From Burkholderia guangdongensis (GTDB taxonomy: Bacteria > Pseudomonadota > Gammaproteobacteria > Burkholderiales > Burkholderiaceae): DNA of 64,000 bases. Shown in pieces: positions 23,232 through 32,674 of the stretch (within the stretch, counting starts at the first letter, position 1; the number at the start of each line of letters is the position of its first letter). The translations under genes and the position numbers were made by a program. Location of the stretch: the NCBI RefSeq assembly GCF_013403875.1, contig NZ_JACBNX010000013.1, positions 99,584 to 163,583 on the forward strand, written 5' to 3'. Below the pieces are notes generated by a model. That model saw only the letters and a program-made list of their open reading frames with translations, did no database searches and was not told the DNA's origin.

Positions 23232-25456
23232 AGACCACTAACCTTTCCAGACGCGCGTTCGTCAAGCTGGCCGGCGCGGTGGTCGCCACCTTTTCGCTGG
23301 CGCCGTTTTCCGAGTTCGCGCGGGCCGAGCCCAATTTACCGATCGATCTTCGCGGCAATCACCGGCTCGACGGCTGGATTCGAGTCGACGAGGCGGGCAC
23401 GGTCACGATCTTCACGGGAAAGGCCGAGTTGGGGCAGGGTATTCTCACCGCGCTGTTGCAGATCGCCGCGGACGAACTCGACGTGGACCTGGCCCGCGTG
23501 CGCATGATTTCCGCCGATACGTCTCGCAGTCCGAATGAAAATTATACCTTCGGCAGCCAATCGATCGAACAGGGCGGAGGGGCGTTGCGCGTTGCCTCGG
23601 CACAGGCGAGGGCGGTCTTGCTCGGCGTCGCGAGCCAGCGATTCAACGTGCCGGTCGCGGATCTGCGCGTCGAGAACGGCGTGATTCTGGCCTCGGATGG
23701 CCGTCGCATCACCTACGCGGAGATCGCGAAGAACGAGCGGGAACTGCTCGCGCGCGAGGTGACGGCGGACGTCACGCCAAAGCGTCCGTCGGAGTACAAG
23801 CTGGTCGGCAAGTCGGTTCCGCGCATCGACTTCGCGGCAAAGTTCACCGGCGGAGCGGCATTCGTTCAGGATATGCGTCTGCCCGGCATGCTGTTCGGCC
23901 GAATCGTCCGGCCCCCGAGGATGGGCGCGCGGCTCGTATCGGTTGACGACGCACCCGTCAAGGCGCTCGCAGGGGTCGTTGCCGTGGTGCGAAATGGCGA
24001 TTTTCTCGGTGTCGTCGCCGAGCGCGAAGAGCAGGCGATTGCGGCGCGCAGCGCATTGCAGGCGGCCGCGCACTGGAGCGCGGACGATGTGGCGCTGCCG
24101 GACCCGGACCATCTCCAGGCCGCGCTGCTGCACTGGCGAAGCGAAGATGCCGTGGTGGGCGTGTCGGGGCAGGATGCGCCCGCGCCGAATGTCGCGACGC
24201 GACTGGAGGCGACCTACTCTCGCCCGTACTTGTCGCACGCTTCGATTGGACCTTCGTGCTCCGTGGCGCTGCTCAAGGACGGGCACATGACCGTCTGGTC
24301 TCACACGCAGGGCGCGTTTCCGCTGCGGGGCAATCTCGCGACGGTGCTCGGCATGCCCACGAATGCGGTCGACGTGGTGCACGTGCCCGGCGCGGGATGC
24401 TACGGCCACAATGGCGCCGACGATGTGGCGCTGGACGCGGCGCTGCTCGCTCGCGAAGTGGCGGGACGGCCGGTCAAGCTCCAATGGATGCGCGACGACG
24501 AATTCGCATGGGCGCCGATCGGTCCGGCCATGGTGATGCGCGTGGAGGCGGGTCTTTCCGGAGAAGGCCGCATCGTCGACTGGAACTACGACATATGGAG
24601 CAATTCGCACGCGATGCGGCCAGGCCAGCCGGGCGGCGTCAATCTGCTGGCCGCGTGGCACCTCGCGAAGCCCTTTCAGCCATCGGCGCCCGTGCCGATT
24701 CCGCAGCCCTATGGCAACGGCGACCGCAACGCGGTGCCGCTCTACGATCTGGCGCGCAAGAAAATCACGAACCATCTGCTGCTGGATGCTCCGATTCGTA
24801 CGAGCTCGCTCCGCACGCTGGGCGCGCACGGCAATATATTTGCGATCGAGTCGTTCATGGACGAACTCGCGCTCGCGGCGAATGCCGATCCGGTTGCGTT
24901 CCGTCTCGCGCACCTGAGCGATCCGCGTGCGATCGCCGTGGTGCGGGAGGCGGCGCGACGCTCCGGATGGCAGGCCGGGTCGAAGGGCGATGGGCAGCAT
25001 GGACGCGGCTTTGCCTATGCGCGCTACAAAAACATCAGCGCCTATGTGGCGGTCGTCGTCGATGTGCACGTTGACCGCTCCACCGGCGTGATCAGCGTGA
25101 CCCACGTGACTGCGGCCGCTGACGTGGGCCGCGTGATCAATCCCGACGGCGTGAGAAACCAGCTCGAAGGCGGCATCGTCCAGTCGCTGAGCTGGGCGCT
25201 CAAGGAACGCGTGATGTTCAGCCGCAGCGAAATCACCACCCGCGGCTGGCAGGACTACCCGATCCTGACCTTCGACGAGGTGCCGCCGATCGACATCGTG
25301 CTGGTGGAGCCTCCCGATGCGGGTTCCCTCGGCGCGGGCGAATGTTCGGTCGGCCCGACGGGCGCTGCGTTGGCGAACGGGGTCGCGCATGCAAGCGGTG
25401 CCCGCTTGCGCGATCTACCGATGGCGCCGGCCAGGGTTCTCGAGCGTCTGGCTTGA
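23228..25456 (+). CDS. Molybdopterin-binding large subunit (isoquinoline 1-oxidoreductase beta type)
   Basis: The 742-residue large subunit begins with a twin-arginine-like leader (LSRRAFVKLAGAVVATFSLA), which suggests export with the folded cofactor. Mo-cofactor segments include FTGKAELGQGILTALLQIAA, YTFGSQSIEQGGGALR and the C-terminal GSLGAGECSVGPTGAALANG. That last segment holds the invariant catalytic glutamate (E705). Enzymes of this type hydroxylate N-heterocycles next to the ring nitrogen or oxidise aldehydes, using water. It completes the plus-strand module and ends 2 bp before a convergent AraC gene. The substrate is unknown. A heteroaromatic or aromatic aldehyde would fit the other genes. 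Confidence 0.9.
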   Translation: MKTTNLSRRAFVKLAGAVVATFSLAPFSEFARAEPNLPIDLRGNHRLDGWIRVDEAGTVTIFTGKAELGQGILTALLQIAADELDVDLARVRMISADTSRSPNENYTFGSQSIEQGGGALRVASAQARAVLLGVASQRFNVPVADLRVENGVILASDGRRITYAEIAKNERELLAREVTADVTPKRPSEYKLVGKSVPRIDFAAKFTGGAAFVQDMRLPGMLFGRIVRPPRMGARLVSVDDAPVKALAGVVAVVRNGDFLGVVAEREEQAIAARSALQAAAHWSADDVALPDPDHLQAALLHWRSEDAVVGVSGQDAPAPNVATRLEATYSRPYLSHASIGPSCSVALLKDGHMTVWSHTQGAFPLRGNLATVLGMPTNAVDVVHVPGAGCYGHNGADDVALDAALLAREVAGRPVKLQWMRDDEFAWAPIGPAMVMRVEAGLSGEGRIVDWNYDIWSNSHAMRPGQPGGVNLLAAWHLAKPFQPSAPVPIPQPYGNGDRNAVPLYDLARKKITNHLLLDAPIRTSSLRTLGAHGNIFAIESFMDELALAANADPVAFRLAHLSDPRAIAVVREAARRSGWQAGSKGDGQHGRGFAYARYKNISAYVAVVVDVHVDRSTGVISVTHVTAAADVGRVINPDGVRNQLEGGIVQSLSWALKERVMFSRSEITTRGWQDYPILTFDEVPPIDIVLVEPPDAGSLGAGECSVGPTGAALANGVAHASGARLRDLPMAPARVLERLA

Positions 25457-25458
25457 AT

Positions 25459-26514
25459 TCAGCGTTTTGACGAACCGATAAAATCGAGAATCCAGGCGCT
25501 GTATTCCGAGTCGACCGAAATGCTTGACGGTGCCGTACGCGCTATATTTTCAAGAGAGATTTTTTTCGTATCGCGTGGTGCATAGCCAAATGTCGCCTTG
25601 AACGCCCGGCTAAATTGCTTGTCGTTTGAAAAGCCATGCTCGCACGCGATCTCACCGACACGTATTGTCCGAGCGGTCGGTTCGGCCAATGCGGCATGCG
25701 CGCGCTGCAAGCGTTGGTTCTGAATGTAATGTGAAACGCCAGAGGTCGATTCGAACAATCTGTAAAGCGACGACCGGGAAACGCCCACTTCCTTGCAAAT
25801 TCGATCGACGCCCAGGCTAGGTTCAGTGAGGTGAGCCTCGATGAATGTTCGGACTCGCTGCGCCAGTAGATGATTGATCTCGCTTTGCGTCTCCACTAAC
25901 CGGTCGCGGTCGTTTTGTAAGCACGCGAGTACCAGTTGCGCGGTTGCCATCCCCACGTTCAATGCATCCACGCCGGATATGGAGTCGATTCTGAAATTCA
26001 GGGATCGAATGTAGTCGGATAGCAAAAAAAATAGGGGGCCGGATAATTTTTTCCCATGCAAGGATGATAGGTCGAATGGAAACAATCGACGTGGCAGGTT
26101 GACGTAGGTCGCATCACCGAGTGTGATGGTGGCATCGAGCGGCAGCGCCGAATCAAAAAAATACAAATCTCCTGCGCGGGCATCAATTACCTCGTTGGCG
26201 GCGTACCCTTGCGTCGATTCCGTGAGGTGCAGTTTGAGATAGTAATGATCGGAATTTCCGCCTCCAAAAGGTCGAAACGGCTGGCGTACACGATAAGACT
26301 GCGGGCTGATATAAGGCAGCGTTTTTCGATTGACCAATATAGCCTGTCCCAGGCTGATCGCCTGCATTGACATTTCGAACGGATCATGGGTCCCCGAGGT
26401 TGAGCTGAATTCAACCAAGCCGGAATGCTGGGCGCGCCAGGCATCAAGCCGTTCCCGTCGAGGTAAATCGCACGTCGAAAACGTGAAGATCGGAGGGCGT
26501 GAATCCGCTTCCAT
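25459..26514 (-). CDS. AraC-family transcriptional regulator (FeaR-like)
   Basis: The 351-residue protein has an AraC_binding_2 N-terminal domain beginning FSTCDLPRRERLDAWRAQHS, typical of FeaR-type regulators. A C-terminal HTH_18 domain follows, with SLGVDRICKEVGVSRSSLYR and RVGEIACEHGFSNDKQFSRA, then FKATFGYAPRDTKK. The gene is less GC-rich than module B, with several A/T runs. Its stop is 2 bp from that of the molybdenum hydroxylase. It likely controls the neighbouring catabolic genes in response to an aromatic compound; this is inference from family and position. Confidence 0.88.
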   Translation of the reverse strand: MEADSRPPIFTFSTCDLPRRERLDAWRAQHSGLVEFSSTSGTHDPFEMSMQAISLGQAILVNRKTLPYISPQSYRVRQPFRPFGGGNSDHYYLKLHLTESTQGYAANEVIDARAGDLYFFDSALPLDATITLGDATYVNLPRRLFPFDLSSLHGKKLSGPLFFLLSDYIRSLNFRIDSISGVDALNVGMATAQLVLACLQNDRDRLVETQSEINHLLAQRVRTFIEAHLTEPSLGVDRICKEVGVSRSSLYRLFESTSGVSHYIQNQRLQRAHAALAEPTARTIRVGEIACEHGFSNDKQFSRAFKATFGYAPRDTKKISLENIARTAPSSISVDSEYSAWILDFIGSSKR

Positions 26515-26932
26515 TTAGCACCATCCATGTGACGCAATGGATCTCGATTGTCTCAATTTTCCCTGTTTCGAGTGTGAAGGATTGTCAAATCCATCGATTC
26601 GATCTCATACGTGTTGAAACGGGCTCCGTGATGCCGATTGAATAATCGTCCGCGGTATTCGGATGCGGCATCTTAAAAAGTCTGATGAATGAGAATCTCG
26701 TCATGCTCATTGGTCATCTGATTTTTTTAAATCCTCCGGGATGAGAAAGGATGGGACGCATCGCGGGGAAGTTGGGACGTTTTGGGGTGCGCGCGGCGTG
26801 GCGATACGTAATATTTCACAACAAATCATCCATTTTTGTTCAAGGTTAATGGATTGGTTAGCGGGGTTTTTATCCTTGTGAAATTTATTTCCGCGGATAA
26901 GTGTGGCTGATGAACTTATGGTGGAGGAAGAA
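26515..26932 (+). other. AT-rich 418-bp region upstream of the adhesin gene
   Basis: No gene is recognised. The region has a much lower GC content than most of the window, with several T and A runs, and must contain the promoters of the AraC gene (leftwards) and the adhesin operon (rightwards). Such AT-rich upstream DNA is a usual target for H-NS-type silencing, and a small H-NS-family gene lies just downstream of the adhesin. Confidence 0.5.
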
Positions 26933-29900
26933 TTGAATAAATCATCCAAAACAAAATATAGTAAAACCTGCGGCATCGTGGTGGTGGTCGGTGAGCATTG
27001 TCGGAGTCAGGTTCGTGCTGGTTCTCCGGGTACCAGCGTTGACGGTTTTGTGAGAGGGAGGCAGCACTTCATTCGATATCCGAACCGTTTGGGGATCGCC
27101 GCGGCAATAGCGATGCTGTTCGGCCTTGCCGCGCAAGGCACGGCGTTTGCCGAGTACGCTGCTGGCGGCGGTACCGTAAATGGCGCCAGCTATGGCGCGG
27201 TGGCGCTCGGCACGTCGGCATATGTAAGTAGTGGGTCGACTGCGTTTGGCGGAGTGGCGATCGGTGGCTCTGCCGCTGTCAATAACACCACTCCAGGAGC
27301 TTCCGATGCAGGGGTGGCGATTGGCGGTTATTCACAGGCAGTGAGTACATCTCCATCGGGTTCTTCGCCAGTGGCGATTGGAGCAAGCGCTAAAGCGACG
27401 GGCGCCGGTTCGCAGGTCGCGATCGGGGATCAGGCTATCGCGAGTGGAAAAAATGCTGTTGCGATCGGTGGAAATGCATATAGCGCAGGTACCTCTGCAA
27501 CGGGTGATTACGCCGAGGCGATCGGGCCGGGTGCGCACGCGACGGCCAATTATGCGAATGCAATCGGGTATGCCGCAAACGCCGCAGGTATCGGTGCGGT
27601 GGCACTTGGCGGTAATAGCGTCACCGGCGCCAGTGCGGCGGGCAATGCTTCCTTCGCGGTGGGCGGGGGCGCTTCGGCGCAGACGGTAGGCGCGATCGCA
27701 GTTGGCGCGGCGGGTACCGGTGGCGTCGCCGATGGGGGGGCGGGAGCCACCGCGAAGACGGGCGCGGGCGTGATCGCGTTGGGTGCGGGCGGTGCCGGCG
27801 GTTCCGTGGCGGGGGCGATCGGCGGAGCTGGCGCGATGGCGACCGGCTCGGGGGCGATTGCGTTGGGGGATGGCGGCGCGGGCGGAACCGCGGCGGCTGG
27901 CGTCGGCGGCGCTGGAGCCAATGCGAGCGGTACGGGTTCCGTCGCAATCGGCTCGGGAACGGCGGGCTCGGCGGTGGCGGGTATGTCCGGTGCAAGCGCG
28001 AGCGCGACAAATACGACCGCGCTCGGCACGGGCACTGTCGCCAATGCCGCAGGCGCAACGGCTATCGGCGGCAACGCAACGGCCGGCGCCCAGGCGAGCG
28101 CGACCGACGCCGTCGCCATTGGTGGTCAATCCAGCGTGGCGGCTGGCGCCACGTCGGGCATTGCGGTGGGGCGTGGTGCCACCGTCGGCGGTAACTACGG
28201 CATCGCTGAAGGCGATGGCGCAACTGCCAATAACGCCAACGATGTGGCACTGGGTTCCGGGTCGAGCACCTCAGCCGCGGTCCAGACCTCGAGCGTGACG
28301 GTGGGCGGTGCGACATATGCGGTGCAGGGCACGAATCCGCTAAGCACGGTCAGTGTCGGCGCGGTCAACGCGGAGCGCACCGTGACCAACGTGGCCGCCG
28401 GCAGAGTCGGCGCGACGAGCACGGATGCGGTGAATGGATCGGAGCTTTATGCAACGAATCAAGCGATCGCGGCAGCCCAGGCATCGGGCTTGAATTTTAC
28501 CGATGCAACTGGCACGAATGTCGTGCACGAAAACCTGGGGGGGACGCTCCCGATTATCGGTGCCACGGCGAGCGCGGTAAGCGCACTGTCGTCGGCGACG
28601 CCGACGAACGGGACCTACAGTTCAGCCAACGTTCAGACGTATGCGAATTCGTCGACCGGGCAATTGCAGATCCAGTTTGCGAATAATCCGGTATTCACGA
28701 GCGTGGAGACGGGTAATTCGCTGCTGAACAACAACGGCTTGACGATCACGGGCGGTCCGAGCCTGACGAGCAGCGGGCTCAACGCGGCCAACACGACGAT
28801 CACGAACGTGGCGCCTGGCGCAGTCAGCAAAACAAGCACGGATGCCGTCAATGGATCGCAACTTTATGAGGCCAGCCAGCAGATCGATCAATTGACGAAT
28901 TCGGTAGCCAACGGCGGGGTAGGGCCGGTGCAGTACAGTAACCCGAGTACGCCGACCACGCCGAATGGCGGCACACCCACGCAGGATCTTACGTTGGTGG
29001 GTGCGACGTCGGCACCCGTTGCGCTGCATAACGTCGCGCCCGGCGTTGCCCCGACGGATGCGGTCAATATGAATCAACTGGGTGGCGTCGCGAGCGCGCT
29101 CGGCGGTGGAGCCGCGGTTAATCCGACCACTGGGGCGATTACGGCACCCTCGTACACGGTGAACTACGCCGATGGTACCGCCGGTACAGTGAACAATGTG
29201 AACGCTGCGCTGCAAGCTATCAACACCACCGGCATCAAGTACTTCCACGCCAACAGTACGGCGCCGGATAGCCAGGCACTCGGGCAAGACAGCGTAGCGA
29301 TCGGGCCGAACGCGATTGCCAATGACACGGACGACGTCGCATTGGGTGCCGGGAGCATCGCTTCGGCGGCGGTGGCGACACCTGGCGCTGTGATCAACGG
29401 CGTGACGTACACGTATGCGGGCGGCGCGCCGATCGGAACCGTTAGTATCGGGGCGCCTGGCGCCGAGCGCACGATCACCCATGTCGCCGCGGGCCAGGTG
29501 AACGGCACCAGCACCGATGCGATCAATGGTTCGCAGCTCAATGCCACCGACCAGGCGATCACGGCTTTGGCAACCAAAGTCAGCAGCCTTGGCAGCACTG
29601 TGGCGAGCAATCTCGGTGGCGGCGCTGCGTTCAACGATGCTACCGGTGCCGTCAGTGCGCCGAACTACAACTTCAGTTCGTCGACCGGGGGCTCGGGCAA
29701 CAATGGCGGCGGATCTGGCGCGAGTGCCGTGAATAACGTCGGAGCAGGGCTGCAGGCCGCCTCCAACAGGTGGGTCACGGGTAATCCGGCGACGTATGCC
29801 GCGCCGCAGGCGACTGGAGCGAACAGCACCGCGGTCGGCAGTGGGGCCGTCAGCAGCGGCAGCAATTCCGTGGCATTGGGCAATCACTCCAGCGACGGTG

Positions 29901-30313
29901 GCCGTGCCGATGTGGTCAGTGTCGGATCGGTTGGCGCAGAGCGTCAGGTCACGAACGTCGCGGCCGGAACCGCCGCGACTGACGCAGTCAATGTCAGTCA
30001 GCTCAACGTCTCGATAGGCCAAGTGAACAACTACGTCAGCCAGCAGATCAACGGTTTGCAACAGGACATCGATTCGACGGCGCGCAATGCTTACTCGGGG
30101 GTGGCCGCCGCGACAGCGCTGACGATGATCCCGGATGTCGACAAGGACAAGACGCTGGCGTTAGGCGTTGGCTCGGGTTTTTACCACGGTTATGCGGCTG
30201 TCGCCATCGGCGGCACGGCACGTGTAACCGAAAACATCAAAGTGCGCGCCGGTGTCAGCTCCAGCCCGGGCAATGGCACTGCGTTTGGCGCGGGCGCGTC
30301 GATGCAGTGGTAA
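26933..30313 (+). CDS. YadA-type trimeric autotransporter adhesin
   Basis: The protein is about 1126 residues. I prefer the TTG start at 26933, preceded by ggagg. It gives an extended signal peptide (ESPR) beginning NKSSKTKYSKTCGIVVVVGE, followed by a hydrophobic core and cleavage near GTAFA. GTG 26903 and ATG 26918 are in-frame alternatives. The head is built of about 14-residue AIG/AVALG beta-roll repeats (residues about 60-470), rich in Gly and Ala. Several necks carry the DAVNGSQL motif and its variants (STDAVNGSEL, TDAVNMNQL, STDAINGSQL). The last 90 residues form the YadA anchor and end in GAGASMQW. It should be a trimeric surface adhesin. Confidence 0.92.
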   Translation: MNKSSKTKYSKTCGIVVVVGEHCRSQVRAGSPGTSVDGFVRGRQHFIRYPNRLGIAAAIAMLFGLAAQGTAFAEYAAGGGTVNGASYGAVALGTSAYVSSGSTAFGGVAIGGSAAVNNTTPGASDAGVAIGGYSQAVSTSPSGSSPVAIGASAKATGAGSQVAIGDQAIASGKNAVAIGGNAYSAGTSATGDYAEAIGPGAHATANYANAIGYAANAAGIGAVALGGNSVTGASAAGNASFAVGGGASAQTVGAIAVGAAGTGGVADGGAGATAKTGAGVIALGAGGAGGSVAGAIGGAGAMATGSGAIALGDGGAGGTAAAGVGGAGANASGTGSVAIGSGTAGSAVAGMSGASASATNTTALGTGTVANAAGATAIGGNATAGAQASATDAVAIGGQSSVAAGATSGIAVGRGATVGGNYGIAEGDGATANNANDVALGSGSSTSAAVQTSSVTVGGATYAVQGTNPLSTVSVGAVNAERTVTNVAAGRVGATSTDAVNGSELYATNQAIAAAQASGLNFTDATGTNVVHENLGGTLPIIGATASAVSALSSATPTNGTYSSANVQTYANSSTGQLQIQFANNPVFTSVETGNSLLNNNGLTITGGPSLTSSGLNAANTTITNVAPGAVSKTSTDAVNGSQLYEASQQIDQLTNSVANGGVGPVQYSNPSTPTTPNGGTPTQDLTLVGATSAPVALHNVAPGVAPTDAVNMNQLGGVASALGGGAAVNPTTGAITAPSYTVNYADGTAGTVNNVNAALQAINTTGIKYFHANSTAPDSQALGQDSVAIGPNAIANDTDDVALGAGSIASAAVATPGAVINGVTYTYAGGAPIGTVSIGAPGAERTITHVAAGQVNGTSTDAINGSQLNATDQAITALATKVSSLGSTVASNLGGGAAFNDATGAVSAPNYNFSSSTGGSGNNGGGSGASAVNNVGAGLQAASNRWVTGNPATYAAPQATGANSTAVGSGAVSSGSNSVALGNHSSDGGRADVVSVGSVGAERQVTNVAAGTAATDAVNVSQLNVSIGQVNNYVSQQINGLQQDIDSTARNAYSGVAAATALTMIPDVDKDKTLALGVGSGFYHGYAAVAIGGTARVTENIKVRAGVSSSPGNGTAFGAGASMQW

Positions 30314-30347
30314 GCCTTGTGATCGAATCCAGAGAGACGATATCAAA

Positions 30348-31016
30348 ATGATGAAGACTGCAGTGTTATCTCCGTTGGCGCTGGCCCTGGTACTCGCGGC
30401 TTGTACGAGTGCATCGGGTCCGACCTTCAATGCGTACCAGGTTAATCCGCAAGACGGCGTGCCGACCTATCGTGTCGAATGCCATGGACTCGTGGAAAGT
30501 TCTCGAGTCTGCCAGGACCACGCTCGCGAAATCTGTCACGACCAGATCGTTAGGCCGATCGAGGAGCGAGCGCGGCTCGGACACCCGGATGATGCGCGCA
30601 CGCTGACATTCCAGTGCGGCGCTTTGCCGGCCGAGTCGAGCGTGGACGCTGCGCCGGTCGCCGCATCGGTCGAGCTCAAACACCTCGACTTGGCTGGCGA
30701 CGCGAATTTCGAGTTCGACCGAGCTGAACTGACGCCCCGTGCAAAAGAATAGCTCGACGAATTCCTGACGGAAAGCCACGGTCGGATGTTTCGTCGGGTC
30801 GACATGGACGGCTATACGGACGCACGCGGTCCGGTCAATTACAACCTGGATTTGTCCGATCGGCGGGCAGGCGCGGTTGCGACGTATCTTCGGGCGCACG
30901 GGCTGCAGAGCCGTGCGTGGAATATACGTGGACACGGCACGGCGGACCCGATTTCCACCAACATATTTAGGAAAATTTATGAAAAAATATTCCGAGTTGA
31001 AGGTGGATCTTGCTGA
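30348..31016 (+). pseudogene. OmpA-family lipoprotein gene with an in-frame stop and degraded 3-prime end
   Basis: The frame starts MMKTAVLSPLALALVLAACT, a lipoprotein signal with an LAAC lipobox. After a 90-residue cysteine-containing region the OmpA-like domain begins NFEFDRAELTPRAKE. A TAG at 30750-30752 then interrupts it. The same frame continues immediately with LDEFLTESHGRMFRRVDMDG, YTDARGPVNYNL and RRAGAVATYLRAHG, that is, the rest of the peptidoglycan-binding domain. Homology stops after GHGTADPIST, where AT-rich sequence leading to the next gene begins. In many Burkholderia genomes an OmpA-type lipoprotein follows a YadA-type adhesin, so loss here may affect anchoring or may simply reflect decay. 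Confidence 0.8.
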
Positions 31017-31167
31017 ATTGCAGTCCCGCATGGAAGCGGCGCGAGCGCAAGAGGTCAGGGATGCGATTTCAAAAATCAAGAGCTTGATTTCCGAGTTCGG
31101 CATTACGGCACAGGAGCTGGGATACGCTGAGCGGCCGAAACGTGGCCGACCGCCAAAGACATTCTGA
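30979..31167 (+). CDS. Short H-NS-family protein lacking the C-terminal DNA-binding domain
   Basis: The 62-residue product begins MKKYSELKVDLAELQSRMEA behind taggaa. It has the coiled-coil oligomerisation region of Burkholderia H-NS proteins, followed by FGITAQELGYAERPKRGRPP. In full-length relatives a linker of this KRGRPPK kind is followed by the YRDP...TWSGRGR-type DNA-binding domain. Here translation stops two residues after the linker, and no such domain is found in any frame before the zwf gene. The AT-hook-like GRP core remains. It could be a dominant-negative modulator of H-NS or a truncated remnant. The gene overlaps the end of the broken OmpA frame. Confidence 0.75.
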   Translation: MKKYSELKVDLAELQSRMEAARAQEVRDAISKIKSLISEFGITAQELGYAERPKRGRPPKTF

Positions 31168-31192
31168 TTCGGTCAGGCGTTACCGCGGAGGT

Positions 31193-32674
31193 TTACTTTG
31201 TGCCATCCACGTCGAACCACGATAGCCCATCACGCGCCAGCATCGCGTCGGACGCCGGCGGGCCTGCCGTGCCGGCGGGATACAACTGCGGTGCCTGATC
31301 GATCGCGGCCCATCCGGACTGGATCGCATCGGTCCATGCCCACGCGGCCTCCAGCTCGTCCCGCCGCATGAAATGGGTCAGGCGACCTTGAATCACGTCG
31401 ATCAGCAAGCGCTCGTAGGCCTCCGCGCGCCGTTCGGTGAAGGCCTGCGCAAGATCGAGGTCGAGGTCGACCGGCAGCGATCGCATGCCGGAGCCGGGTT
31501 CCTTGGCGAGGATCTGCAACCGGATCGATTCTTCCGGCTGCAGCGTGATGATCAGCCGGTTGGCCGACACGCCGGTGTCGCGCGGCATGATGGAGAACGG
31601 CGCCTCGGCGAAGTCGATCACGATCTGGGACGTGCGCTTGTGCATGCGCTTGCCCGATCGGAGGTAGAACGGCACGCCGGACCATCGCCAGTTGTTGACC
31701 TGCGCGCGCACGGCGACGAAGGTTTCGGTGAGGCTGCCGTGCGCCACGCCCTGTTCGGCGGAATAAGGCCCGATCTCCGCTTCATCGGATTCGGCCCGCG
31801 CATACTGGCCGCGCACCGTGTATCGGGCGACGTCGTCGACGGACATGCGGTGCAACGAGCGCAGCACCTTCAGTTTTTCGTCGCGCACGTCATCCGGGTG
31901 CAGCGACACGGGCGGCTCCATCGCAACGATGCACAGGAGCTGCAGCAGATGATTCTGGATCATGTCGCGCAGCGCACCGGTGTGATCGTAGAAGCCCGCG
32001 CGGCTTTCCACGCCGACCGTTTCGGCCACAGTGATCTGCACGCTGCGGATGCTCGGCGCTTGCCAGATGGGCTGGAAAATCGGATTGCCGAAACGCAGCA
32101 CCATCAGGTTCTGAACCGTTTCCTTGCCGAGGTAATGATCGATCCGGTAAGTCTGCGCTTCGGAGAAATACTTCGCGACGTCGTCGCTGATCGCGCGCGC
32201 GGAGGCCAGGTCGTGCCCGAGCGGTTTCTCGAGCACGATGCGCGCGTGCTCGTCGACCAGCCGCACGCTCGCCAGCGATTCGCAGATGGTCGTAAACAGC
32301 GACGCCGACGTCGCCAGATAGAAAATGCGTTGCGCCGGATGACGGGCGAGGTCGGCAAGGGCCCGGTAGTCGTCCGCGCACGTCGCGTCGATGCGCACAT
32401 AGTCGAACCGCGCGAGAAACCGTGCCCATACGTCGTCCTGCAATGCGCGGGCGTCGATGAAAGGACGCACGTTGCACTCGACGTACGCGCGATAGTCGTC
32501 CAGGGACCACGCCTGCTTGCCCGTCGCGATGATGCGAATGTTCGCCGGCAGGCTGCCATGCAGCCACGCCATGTAAAGTGCCGGCAGAAGCTTGCGTATC
32601 GTCAGATCGCCCGCGCCTCCGAAGATCACGAGATCGACGGGAAGCGCTGGCGCGTGGTGGTCAGTGGCTGGCAT
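31193..32674 (-). CDS. zwf: Glucose-6-phosphate 1-dehydrogenase
   Basis: The 493-residue enzyme has the N-terminal NADP fingerprint FGGAGDLTIRKLLPALY, the active-site signature YRIDHYLGKETVQN (RIDH at 177-180), EKPLGHDLASARAI, and the substrate-binding region FYLRSGKRMHKR. It oxidises glucose 6-phosphate to 6-phosphogluconolactone with NADP. It is the last gene of a minus-strand operon after the SIS protein and the ROK kinase, which implies that glucose 6-phosphate is a product of those two enzymes. Its start codon lies inside a 14-bp tandem repeat array that fills the spacer to the kinase gene. Confidence 0.95.
   Translation of the reverse strand: MPATDHHAPALPVDLVIFGGAGDLTIRKLLPALYMAWLHGSLPANIRIIATGKQAWSLDDYRAYVECNVRPFIDARALQDDVWARFLARFDYVRIDATCADDYRALADLARHPAQRIFYLATSASLFTTICESLASVRLVDEHARIVLEKPLGHDLASARAISDDVAKYFSEAQTYRIDHYLGKETVQNLMVLRFGNPIFQPIWQAPSIRSVQITVAETVGVESRAGFYDHTGALRDMIQNHLLQLLCIVAMEPPVSLHPDDVRDEKLKVLRSLHRMSVDDVARYTVRGQYARAESDEAEIGPYSAEQGVAHGSLTETFVAVRAQVNNWRWSGVPFYLRSGKRMHKRTSQIVIDFAEAPFSIMPRDTGVSANRLIITLQPEESIRLQILAKEPGSGMRSLPVDLDLDLAQAFTERRAEAYERLLIDVIQGRLTHFMRRDELEAAWAWTDAIQSGWAAIDQAPQLYPAGTAGPPASDAMLARDGLSWFDVDGTK

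Noticed and set aside
23336..25390. A 684-codon minus-strand open frame opposite the molybdenum hydroxylase large subunit
   Set aside because: It is a GC-driven shadow without any protein-like motif. The plus-strand gene has the full set of cofactor motifs.
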